Positions 31,469-42,734 of a DNA stretch of 64,000 bases are shown one piece after another (position 1 is the stretch's first letter; each line of letters begins with the position of its first letter). Source of the DNA: Tetracentron sinense (taxonomy: Eukaryota > Streptophyta > Magnoliopsida > Trochodendrales > Trochodendraceae); contig CM026557.1 of the NCBI GenBank assembly GCA_015143295.1, forward strand, positions 21,981,760-22,045,759, in the 5' to 3' direction. Below the pieces are notes generated by a model that was not told the DNA's origin, ran no database searches, and saw only the letters and a list, made by a program, of their open reading frames with translations. A program made the translations under genes and the position numbers.

Positions 31469-34400
31469 GGATGACGCTACAAGCACACCACTATTTACTG
31501 ACTGGACACTATTAATATTACTTACTAATTGGACACCATTAAAATATAACAAATTCTACGAGCACACCAAAAGTAAAAAAATACCTAATAAATTTCTACT
31601 TATACACCATTCTAAACTTAAAACCATAAATCATTACACTTTCATGCTAGAGACTCCACCCTAATGTAAGCATCTCAAATAAAATAAAGAAATAATATTA
31701 AGCTTGTAAGAACCCAAATAACTCATCATATAACTTCATCCATAACCCATACATCATTCATAACCACCCAAAAAAAAAAATCATATATATTGAAAAAAGA
31801 ACCATATCCAACAACCATATTAAAAAGAAATATATCGCATCCAAACCCATACTAGATCCATATCCCAAAAATCATATCTATACCCATACCACGTCATTTG
31901 GCATCTCAGATATAGCAGTTCCTGGCTCTATCACTTGAGTAAAAAATTTGATCCTTGAAGCATACGGTGTCGCCCAACCATCAGCGATTGGATCATGGTA
32001 TTTGGTCCAGTTGCAGGCAATTGGTGGTTTCAGAGTACTCTCAATCATGTGTAGTTGGACGAAGTGATTTTTGTGTATGTAACCGATGGCGAGAAGCTTA
32101 TGAGTGATAGAAGGTGAAGACCAAAAAGGAAGAAATGTGAGGCATTGCTCTTTTGAAATATGCTACAAGACGACATTGTAGTATGAGGCAATCAAATGTC
32201 CCATGTCTGGCATTGACATCCAAAATTGGGGGCCAGCAAGAACTTCTTCACATCGTAGGGACATGGTTTATTCAGCAATCCTCTGTAAACCACCAAATAA
32301 TTTGGTATATTGTTGGTTGTGATTTTGAAGTTCATAAGCTAAATCTTTTTTCACTTGACGCCAACCTTCTTCTCTCATTCTCATCAAACTAGCAACTACT
32401 TGAAATCCACAATGGCCATCACCCACAACATTTGTGGAGTGTTTGATAAAATTAAACAAAGATGTAGGAAGACAACCGACTATTTCATGGAAACTCAACA
32501 TTCTACACTCTTGAGTATGTTTTTTTACCTTTTATTATAGGAATTTTTTCCACATATTCGAATGCAGAAGGATCACGTTTTGTTGATGTAGAATCTTTTT
32601 GTAATCGCTTAACTGATCCCTTAGGCCTACCCCTTTGTTTAGCTGGCACCAAAGGTTCTTTCGTCTGAATTGATGATGGTTCCGCAATCTGATGTAACTT
32701 TTGCTTGACTTCAATCTTTTGATGTGGGTGAGACTTTTCATATCTTGCAATAATCATCTCTAACTCCAGAGCAATATCCTTATACAACTCTTTTGATGAA
32801 AATTCATCATCATTCCCCCAATGTAAGTTTCTTCCACTGATCATGGACTAATGACAATGGCAAAGACTTTTCTTCCTTCACATATATTACAATTTCATGA
32901 GCACAAGGTATTCCCAATGATTGTTGAACTACATGTCAGCATTCTTGGGCATCAACCATAATGTCTTCTTGATAAGATTCTGCTAATTCCTTTTGTTCTT
33001 TAATCTTCTCCAGTGCATAAATACTTACCAACCCACAAAGTTCCCTGTAAAAAATTTGATTGCAAATATGAGGCATTTTTATGTGACTTATCGAGAATGA
33101 AGATTTAATATCCGTATGTTGTTTGATTGATTAGATTATCGAAGCTTTGCCATGCTGTCGTCAAATTTGATGTTGATACTTAAAGATAGTGCTTTAGCTG
33201 GGAGTGAGCACTCTTTACTCGACTAGTTGAAGTATTTCCAATATGAAAACATTGATTAGTCCAAGCAGCAACAAAGCATTTTTTGTACGAATTGAGCCAC
33301 GTAAGTGTTATGTAGGCAAGTGCTTTGGGATAAAGTGAAAAATCCTTCATCATTGACATTAAGCGTGATTATAATCAGACTCTGTAGACGATCGTATCAA
33401 AACATTCCAATCTTTCATAAACTTTTCGAATGTCTCATCTTCAGTGGAAACCTTCTTGCAATTGGTGAAGACATTCTTTGAAATGTGCCAAAGGCACAAT
33501 AGATTCTTAGAGGTTGGAAATTTTTTTTTAATTGAGTTGATTAAGGCCAATTCGCGATCTGTCACCAAAACTGAAGGTAGTGAACTTGGATTAAGAATCG
33601 AATTGAAACACTCCAATGCCCAAGTGTAGGTAGAATCCTTCTCCAATCTTAAAAATGAGAATGCAGAAAAAAAAATGTCCGATCTGTTGAAGTGATGCTA
33701 ACAATAGACAAGAGAGGCAATCAAAAGAGATTGGTCTTGTAAGTACAGTCTAGAAGAAACACACTTGGGAATGTCATTGAAAGCTTAATTGAAGTCGGAT
33801 GTGCAAAGAACAATTCTTTCAAGTTATTAATTTTTTCATCCATGCGATGGAAGGTCACATAACCAAGATCATCAAGGCATGTAAAGAGATGTTGAATCGG
33901 AGATCTTCCACCTAATTCCTCTAATCGAATAGTAGCTCGAGCATTGTAGATGGTATTGATTGTAGTTACATTAGTAGGGTCCATCTTCTTGAAAGTTCTA
34001 AGGACATCACATGGTTTGATACCTACGCAAGACTTGTCTTTTAATACATTTTTTTGCTCAGTGTCAAGTTTTCTTGCAAAAGAATGCCCTTCCAAATACC
34101 ACCTTTCATGATTGTGAAACCCACAAAGGATTTCAACTTTCCACTAATCTAAGCCATTTGCCTTTTGTGCTTTCAAAGAGGATGGACACCCACAACGTTT
34201 GGTAGAAGTACGATGAATTCCTCTCTTGGTTCAAGTTGTAGGTGCTTGGTTCTCTCTATAATTTCTTAATCGATCACAACCAAGAAACATTCGCGGGCAT
34301 GAGTGTGAATTCAGCCCATCAGATTTTTGGATCGTCAAAACATAACCAATACCACGAGCAACTTCACGTGCCCATTTTATCAAATCATTGCATTGTTCAA

Positions 34401-35627
34401 AGACCTATAAATCAATAACAAATCATATGTTTAATAGGGACATCAATTATTTTAGTTTAAAGAAGACATCTAAGCAAAAATATCAATTGTAATTTATAGG
34501 CAACATACCCTATTTGTTGAAAATTGATCCAAAACATCAACTTCGACTGGTCCATTGAATGGTTCAATTTCAATTTCATCATCAAAAGTGATTTCAGCAG
34601 TCATATTTGCTGTAGAGAAATTTTTTTAAAAGAAAACTCCCAATTTCAAGCTTTCAAATTTAGAGGATATTATCACATTCTAAGTCCAAGAAAGTTTTGA
34701 CATTCATAGCCATCTGATTAAAGTGGATTCACTTTTCACAAAAAAAAAAAAACCGGTAGCTGTATTGAATGAGAATATTAAAAGAAAACAAGAAGGCATA
34801 GTCATCTACTTCTTTGTTCTTCCAGTGGCTATGGCCGCTGCTATGATCTACTCTCCGCAACAGGATCCTAACAAGAAGGATGAAATGAAATAGATGCTCT
34901 TTTCATTCCAAGAGACTTGCAACTGCCTGGAGATGCATGTTTAGAATGTTTGGAGTTCTATTGGATGGATCTGGTTTCTAATAATCCTGCTTACAGTCTC
35001 TTTGTTGTCGTGTCTTAAATATAGGTTGATAGATTCCTCATGCAGTCTTGGACATTGAGTTGTTTTTATATTTGAATAACATGTGGAATTCAATTTCTTT
35101 GTTTTCCTGTGAAGATAGCTTCAAGCAACCAGCTTTTGTTTTGCTTTATCAAGAACAAATGTAGCTATGATTATGACATTTATTGAAACATGATGAATCC
35201 GTCAATGTGACCCTAACGAAGTAAATTGAATTGCTTGCATTAAAAAAAAAATTAAAAAAAAATAAAATAGCATGTATCAGTGTAAGGAGGACAATAAGAA
35301 CGTCTTACCCGTCAACAAACAATGAGATGATGCACGGTCCGGTTTGATGAGAAGAAGTTGGACTAAATCAAAACTTCATGGAATACGTTCCTTCTTGGTT
35401 TGAAGAAGAAGAACTTAAGAAGATGAGGAAGAGGTTCCTTCTTAGCTAGAGAAGAACTTAAGAAGATGGAAAAAGTGACGTTTGTAGAAGAAAGAAGTTT
35501 TAGAAAGGATTTAAAGGGATTTGGGAATATGGGTGTGCATAGAAACTTCAAACGTATAAAAAAAATAGTAAGTTTTTTTTAACATGGTGTCCAGTAAGTA
35601 AATAGTAGTGTGCTCGTAGCATCACCC
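31469..35627 (-). mobile_element. MULE (Mutator-like) transposon nested in the CACTA
   Basis: The terminal inverted repeats start GGATGACGCTACAAGCACAC (left) and GGGTGATGCTACGAGCACAC (right, read inward) and run for about 45 bp (ACTATTTACT.ACTGGACAC). TTTTTCTT flanks both sides (31461-31468 and 35628-35635), 8 bases of the usual 9-bp Mutator duplication. It encodes a degenerate transposase on the minus strand. The shorter element at 53634 has the same type of ends. Confidence 0.88.
31878..34604 (-). pseudogene. MULE transposase with FAR1-type, SWIM, AT-hook and OTU domains
   Basis: The start is ATG 34604 on the minus strand. Exon 1 (34604-34509) is acidic (MTAEITFDDEIEIEPF) and ends at a GTATG donor. 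Exon 2 starts at 34404 after TTTATAG. Order: FAR1-type DNA-binding region (VFEQCNDLIKWAREVARGIG, FHNHE), MULE catalytic region with first aspartate in FLLDCTYKTN and second in LVTDRELALI, then RVKSAHSQLK where a glutamate is usual (K codon at 33213-33215), then a SWIM-like C.H with GIPCAHEI, an AT-hook QRGRPKGS, and a C-terminal OTU protease (VVGDGHCGFQVV with catalytic D and C; GYIHKNHFVQLHM with the histidine) ending at 31878. Stops (for example at THE TTGACC and LD*WKV positions near 34240 and 34145) and at least three frameshifts make it a pseudogene. Confidence 0.8.
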
Positions 35628-35635
35628 TTTTTCTT

Positions 35636-38600
35636 TTCAAAGTAGAAGGGTCACTGTTATTTGGCGCTACATCAAAACGTTGTGTTCTTGACATGACTGT
35701 GTAACAGTGAGTTTATAACAATCCCCCTGTGTATGTATGAAATCTTAATAGGAGACTTTGAAATAAAATATTTATTTTCAACTAAAAATAAACATTAATT
35801 TGTATAATCATTTGGGTGAAACCTACTATAAAAAAGAGAGAACATTCTTCGTACCTGAAAAATGAGCTGATGTCGAAGGTTGAATGGAAAAAATGTTGGA
35901 AGTTGAACAAGACCTTTGACAGAAAGAATAATAGTTACAGGAAGACTCTGCGAGAGTTACATTATGTTCAAAATCTGTGCGTGAAGTGAAACAAAGTAAA
36001 ATTTTGAGATTTTGTAATGTTAATGAATCATCACGATTACAAATGAAAATCATGATCATATTAACAATTATATCATTTATTAATACGATTAGTCACAGAA
36101 AATGAAAAGTCAGAAAATAAAAAGGCTCAATATATATATATATATATATATTTTTTAAATATGAATAGTCAGAAAAAATAGAAAGTCGAAAAATGAAAAG
36201 AATCCATCTAGGCTTGGTTATTATCGTTGGTGACCACGGTTATAATAGTAACCGTGATTATAACTTAAAAAAAGTCAATTTGATTTTTTATCGACGAATC
36301 TGCAAGATATTGTTGTCAGTAAAGATTAAATTACCGTGACCAACCAATCAAAGCGATCAATCAATCATGTTACGAATAAATAGATCACCTTAGTTACAAT
36401 CACCAATTCAAATAACGTGATTGTGTATTACACAAATGATCATGGTTATTTTAATAACAATGATTGTTTCTTAATATAAGATCACGATTACATAAATAAC
36501 CGTGATCGTTTATTGTAATGATCATGAAATGTTCTACTAACTTGGTTGTAAATAACAATTGCAAATGAAAAAGAAATAAACTCTTTATTGGAACTTTTTT
36601 CAACTGTGAAATCTTTGCAACTTTTTTCATATAGAAATGAATGGGAGATTATAAAATGAAAATAAAATAAACTCTTTATTTGATGTTTACATAACAAATT
36701 CTGTATGTTTACATAAACAAAATTTACATAAATTCCTAGAGGGATGAAAACTAAGCTTCAGAAATAACTACATGTTTTGGAGGGGAAATAAAATCTATTT
36801 TAAACGGTTGAATCCTAAACTTCATATTCCAATTTAAGAAGAACTTCTTTGCTTTCCTAGGACAAGATTACTCTTAGATTGAGCTCTTCAACCTTCTCAT
36901 TCGTCATTCGAACTCAATTGGCTAAAAAAGTAATATTTGGATGCTTCTAGCATGAGTTCTACTTACAACAAACAAGAAAGAGATCCCATGAGACTTTTCC
37001 GTAAAAGATCCCAGCAAAAAGACAAAGATGAGGAAATTGGAGTTGAAAATGTCAATCTCATTTGAGAACACATACCCATTACCCTCTAAAACAAGAAATA
37101 TTGAAGTTAAAAATTGAGCTTCAGAAACAACTCCATGTTATGGAGGAAAAATAATTACATCCATTATATGCTTTATAAATTTGCAATCTGTTATGCCTTG
37201 CTATGGAGAGCAAATAATATTTAATATTCAAGAAAAAAATAATAATACATTAGGAAAAATGAAAAACTACATCAGGAAAAATGAAAGGAGGAATAAATTT
37301 TTGTTAAAGAACTGGGATGTAGAAATAGGCAGGTATTACAATCACTATTTCTTCAAAACCATGATATATGGCATATCAATAAACAATTACGCTTCTTGTT
37401 CAACCGTTATTGGAATGCTAAAAAAAATTAATTATAATTTTTTTTGGAATTTGTATCATCGTAATTACAATTTTGGTGACTGAAGCCCTTTATTAATATA
37501 ATTGTGATGACATCACACTAACAATTACAGTTCTTCTCAAATCATGATTGAACTACACAATTTAAAAACTAATTTTTCCTTGGAATAATACAAGACATCA
37601 TATAACATTGATGATTTATTTCTAAAGAATAACTATTCATATATTGGAATATGAAAAGACTAGTTGGACTTACAATCACATTTTAATATATACCATGATC
37701 AAAATTAAAGCATGCAAAGGTACCTATGATCACTTTTCAATATAAATCGTGACCAAAACTATTTAATCATCATGATTATATTTAAAATAGTGATCGTACA
37801 CTTTTTAAAAATATATGTTTTGCAATAACCATATTTTTAGACATCTTCTTAAATAATCATAATTACACGAACACAGGAGTTCTAATTATGTGCTGCTTCA
37901 AGTAGAAGAAATATCTCATTCTCATACTTCTTAATCTTCTTCCTGCAATAATTTAATTCCTCATGTTTTAGAGTTGAAGAATGCATTAAAAGATTCATTC
38001 ATCACTGGGAGAGAAGCGAAAATGACACTCGAAGATTTACTGATTCTTGGGCAGTTTTCTGTTTTAGCAAAACTCAGAGATTGGAAGAAATAGAAGAAAA
38101 TGAAGCGATAAATCATTCTCGAGTTTCTTATTCTTTTTCATCTGGGAGAAGAGTCATGTTGATGTTTTCTCCATGTCTTCAAAATAGACTTTTCTTTCTC
38201 TTGCCGAAGTTGTCATTGCAAAACACGTTTTTCTTTCTCTCCAGAAGTTTACTTCCACTCCATAATAAGGAACTCTTGGCTTAAACTTCTATAAGAGAAA
38301 GAAATGCTTATTTAGCAACTGCATTAATAAAATGATAAGAAAAATTAGAAAAGGTGAAGGGAGAAGATCACCAAGAAAGTTACTTATTTAGCAACTGCAT
38401 ACTGATATATGAATTATTTATAGATAGTAATTATAATCACAGTTATTATATACGGATATCAAATACATTCTAATTAGATTTATTGTCAATATAAGATCAT
38501 GATCATATTAATAACTGTGATGCTTAAACATATTTATGATCAAAGTTATTTTGTAACCGTGATTTAATAGTTTCCACAATTTTTTTAATCACCTATTCAA

Positions 38601-38741
38601 TTATAACCGTGATCTAAAATACCGTCAAAAATTTTGCACGATCTCAGATATGATTTATAATGGATTGCATCATGGTTTTCATATAAACAGTTATTGTACT
38701 TGAAAATGCAATTTTGACTAATAAACAGTTTTATAGTAGTG
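35636..38741. repeat. CACTA right arm with subterminal repeat field
   Basis: From about 36220 to 38720 the words ATAACCGTGATTAT, AATCACGATTAC and close variants recur on both strands (clusters at 36236-36530, 37440-37800 and 38400-38700). The field is far longer than the left-hand one (about 29390-29600). A (TA)n run lies at 36129-36151. Scattered short frames (37181-37483, 38081-38284) show no domain and I do not call them genes. Confidence 0.65.
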
Positions 38742-38744
38742 TCT

Positions 38745-39727
38745 GTTAAGGACTCTACACTTATGTTGAACTTTCCTCATCATCCTCACCTTATATAGGT
38801 GAGGGCTAGCCTTGGGAGCCTCTTGAGCTTCCTAAATGACCTTTTTATGAGTCCCTTGGGTTTCCTCAACTGACCCATACATGAACCTACCAGGTTCATT
38901 ATGATCCTGGACACCCCCCCACGAAATTTGAACTGATCTATTTGGACCTTGATTAGATCAATAGTGGTTATCTGAAAAAAACTAGGCGACTCAAGCAACG
39001 ATGCAAAGTGCAAAGTGCGCCTAAAGCACAGCCTTTGCACGTGTGCATGTCGCACTCGGTGAGATGCACCTCGTTAGAACACACACTTTGTGTTTATGTG
39101 CTCACATGAGAACATATTTTATAGGAGATCTAGTTTTTATTAACTAGCTTCAAGTCATATCATTTTTCTGATGTGAGACTACTAAATGCAAAGAGAGTTC
39201 TTCAAACAAATTGGTTACTTACCCAAACCAAGGTTCAAAACACCCATGTTCACACACGAGGAGTTCAATTTAAAATCAATAAAAACCATTGAAAACATTA
39301 TTTTATTTTTATATCATTTTAATGAGTCATTAAATCAACACAGTTTTTGGTTGAGAGCAAGGAATGCTTAACACAATTCTCTTAAAGCCAGGCATGTTCT
39401 TTTAAACCATGGATTTGATCTCACAAAAGCGATCAACTGATCATAGTCTAACACTAAACCATTTGAGTTGTTCCCCACCTCAATGGTCCTCACCTCCAGA
39501 AACTCCTCCTGCAGTACCAATATAACATAAGAAACACCTCTTGCGCCAAGAAAGATGATCAAGCAGCCACAAATCTCAATTCTTGCCATTGAAACATTTT
39601 TATATTCATAGTTAAGGGATCAATGTCAAGGTAAAAACTACATAAATATTTGATAAGAGAGAGGGAAAGATGCGGAGGAGAGAGAGAATAGAAAATGACT
39701 CCCTAGGAAGGAGGAGATAGTTGCTAA
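38745..39727. other. Intergenic, no gene seen
   Basis: Mixed composition; TATATAGGTGAGGG at about 38793 and GCACGTGTGCATGTCGCAC at about 39038 catch the eye but nothing can be assigned. It runs to the left target duplication of the solo LTR. Confidence 0.45.
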
Positions 39728-39732
39728 AATTA

Positions 39733-41610
39733 CGTTCCGATCCAAAATCCAACCTAGGAGTTAGGAGAGACTTTATGCGTGCCTATCATATCACCAAACC
39801 ATCCTGTATACAATACATAAGGCTGACTATAGCAGAAGCGTAAACTAAACATTTCTTTCTATACATACAGTATTCCAAGTTTATACAAAAGCTTAACATT
39901 CCCAAAAGTAAAGTGGACACACCCACTTTAACAAAATGAATATACATGTCACTCCCTTACATCATTTCTCAATAATAACCAGGATAAGGCTACCTATCAA
40001 GGGCCCTCTCTTTGGGAGCAAGATCCACGGTAGGCTCCTCCTCACCTAACTCCTCCTCGACCCATGGTCCCGGAGCACATATGTCGAATGGACCTACCAA
40101 GTGAACAATTCGGCTGAGCATGGAATACTCAGCGTATACAGGCTACTAGCTAACAGTGTTATAAAACATTAACATGCATAAAGTTCATCAAAGACATAGA
40201 GCGTAGAGCGAAAACCGTACTTTGAAATATATCTTAAAACATGCATAGTTTTCCAAAACTATCTTATGAGCGTACTTTGAAATTAAAACCTTATGAGTCG
40301 TATGAATTACCGAACTTATGAGCATTATGAGTTCTTGTGAGAATCACAACTCTTATGAGAATCACCTTATGAGTTCTCATGAGATCGTATTAGACTGATG
40401 ACATCTTTGCTTAAGAGACTTATGAACTTATGTACTTAATTTATGCGCTTATGAACTTATGAGAAAAAAAATAGTACCATTTAGCGACTTATAAGCCGGG
40501 TATGTAAAAACCCTTCATCGAAGGTACATAGAATAGGGCTACCATCCTCCTTGATCAACCCTCCGTTTGGCTTTATCGTTCTTATGAAATTCACTTTGAA
40601 CCGGATATGACAGATCCTTAGATATGCCCTATCCTTGACCAACCCACAGTTTGGCTTTATCAGTGCTTATGAGCTTTCAAGCTTGTGAGATTTACTTAAG
40701 AGCTTATGAACTTTCCGAATACCCGTAACTTATGAGAAAACATCAATCATGCGAGATTTAAGTGCATAGAGTGCTTGTGAACATCATGGGAGACTTAGGA
40801 AGCTTGTAAACATCAAGACATAATTATGGAATATCATTCATCGAAGTAACATAACAAGGACATGGCTACTTAGCCTATTTCACCAAAACATGTCATTTCA
40901 TCATTCTTTTATCAAAGAATTTACAACAAGGGTAGATAGTAGAGTTTATCTACCTTTCTAGATTAAATCCCTTTTGATCAAATGCTTTAGAATAGTTGGT
41001 GAAGCGAGATCCAAGCTTTTGGAAGCAAGAACAACCTTCATCGATGATCTCAAGACCAACCTCAACAAACCCTAGCCCTCTCCCTTCTTTCTCTCTCAAT
41101 TTCTCTCAAAACTTATTAAGGGTTAGTGTAAAACCTTAGGCCAAGAAATGGCCTTGTATTTATAGAGTTTTGGGTTGCCAAAGACCCAAACATCCTTAAA
41201 TATATCTCACCAAGGGAAAATGTGGAGGAGGGGTCGACCGGTCATGTCCATCGGTCGACTGGTCAAAACAAGGGGTTCTGGAAAAGAACCCCATACAATT
41301 TAATTAGTGCGACCACCGGTCAAATGGTCAGGTCGAGTGGTCGATCGGTCTAGGGCACCGATCGACCGGTTGTCCCCCGTCTTGTGCCCTTTGGCTTGTT
41401 TTGGCTATTGTTTTCCAAAACCCACAATTAGAACATTTTCCTTTTCTATTCCTTAACACTCTAAAAACATACACACAACACCTTAGTTCAAAATGAAACC
41501 CTCGTACTCATTTAAACAATCAAAACAATTACATAAACCAGTTTGGAAATCAAATGCCCTTGCACAGGCACTATTCACAAACCTGTGCAAGCGAGATTCG
41601 GGGTTCTACA
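39733..41610 (-). mobile_element. Solo LTR, gypsy-type, minus strand, 1878 bp
   Basis: Exact AATTA duplications flank it (39728-39732 and 41611-41615). The minus-strand start is TGTAGAACCCC, as in the gypsy LTR at 42735, and the other end CCAAAATCCAACCTAGGAG parallels that LTR's GGGTGGATTTTGG. The plus-strand left base pair is CG where TG is expected. The reverse complement of 40080-40160 aligns with 44300-44390. A minus-strand TATAAATA is at about 41156-41163. GGTCGACCGGTC-type palindromes lie upstream of it (41221-41370). Confidence 0.85.
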
Positions 41611-41868
41611 AATTATGCCATTTCCCAAAATACCCTTTTCTATATAAAATATCTCGTGATTTCAACCATTGAATCTCTGGATTGTACGGTTGAATATATA
41701 TGTGAACATGTATGTTCTATCCCATATGTCTCCTGATCCCTTCCCTATAAATATATAGGGTTAGTTTTTGGACTATCCTAATATAGGGGCATGGTTTGGG
41801 GAGATTTCAACAAAAAAAAAGTGAGTTCAACAAAAAAAAAAAGGTGCAGGCCCCCGGGAAGAAAAGAG

Positions 41869-41904
41869 CAATAGTTCGCTCCACTGGCGAGGAGCGAACT
41901 ATTG
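41869..41904. other. Perfect 14-bp stem hairpin
   Basis: CAATAGTTCGCTCC (41869-41882), an 8-base loop, then GGAGCGAACTATTG (41891-41904). The stem is perfect. CGAGGAGCG and TCCTCGCTC extend partial symmetry. It immediately precedes a foldback element. Confidence 0.8.
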
Positions 41905-41929
41905 ATCCTCGCTCTCACAAAGCCAACTC

Positions 41930-42110
41930 AACTACCATGAACTGTAGTTAATTGTTTTTTTAACTCCTTTGGTTAGATTTTTGTTATTATTATTTTTCTA
42001 CAAAATAAGGGTAGATGGGTGAATCCTAAGAATGAGTGAATCTTAACCACAGTTAAATGGAGTTTGAAGAGGGACCCATGGTATTGAAAGGGGACCCAAG
42101 ACGTACCTCC
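41930..42110. repeat. FB foldback element
   Basis: Family words AACTGTAGTTAATTG on the left, and GGGTAGATGGGTGAATCC with CTTAACCACAGTTAAATGG on the right, around an AT-rich centre. Confidence 0.6.
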
Positions 42111-42734
42111 TCGTGTCACCGATTGAGGAGGTGATTATTTTCCTGAAGGAAAATCCTAGCTCTACCTCTTTTGAAGTCTCTACTTCCAAATGTTGGCATG
42201 TGATTGGCTTGTCTAGCAGCAAGCTTACGAGAATTTTTAAAGGGGTTTTCCCCTGATTGCCCCTGTAGTTAGCTTTGTTCTCAAAATAACCACCTTTTAA
42301 AAACCCTTCTCATAATGCCCTTATGACTCTTTTCTCATAATTCCTTATTCATGAAAAATTGGAAACACCCCTCTACTATAACCAATACTTTAAAGAATGA
42401 TTTTGAAGAAGAAGAAGAAGAAGAAGAGGAAAAGAGAGATTTATGTATGTGCTTATGAGATTAGAGAAGCTTCTCACTCTCCTCATCTTTACATCTCACA
42501 AAACTCCTCCCTCCTTCTCTTTTAATGGATATTTTAGTACAATTTTTCTTGAAAAAATGAAAAATCCGCAAAAAAATTTATGTTTGAATGAAGTTTTTGT
42601 GCGTTGGGTCGATATTGGTTGATACACATGGCTTATACACCCTGTATCAACCGTATCGATACTCATATTGACCTATATCGACCATATCAATGACCTGTAT
42701 TGATAATCATATTGACCTATATCAATACTCATAT

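Larger units (their letters stand above)
29317..38741. mobile_element. CACTA (En/Spm-type) transposon, 9.4 kb, with a nested MULE
   Basis: It starts CACTACAAGAAATTGG and ends in the reverse complement of CACTACTATAAAACTG. An exact 3-bp duplication TCT flanks it (29314-29316 and 38742-38744), the signature of the superfamily. Subterminal words of the type ACCGTGATTAT and its complement are frequent near both ends, the sort of sites a CACTA-encoded protein binds. A decayed Ulp1-like protease is encoded on the minus strand near the left end. A MULE is inserted at 31469-35627. I found no CACTA transposase proper, so it is probably non-autonomous. Confidence 0.88.

Noticed and set aside
37181..38284. 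Two plus-strand frames in the CACTA right arm
   Set aside because: AT-rich, low-complexity and overlapping subterminal repeats; no transposase motif.
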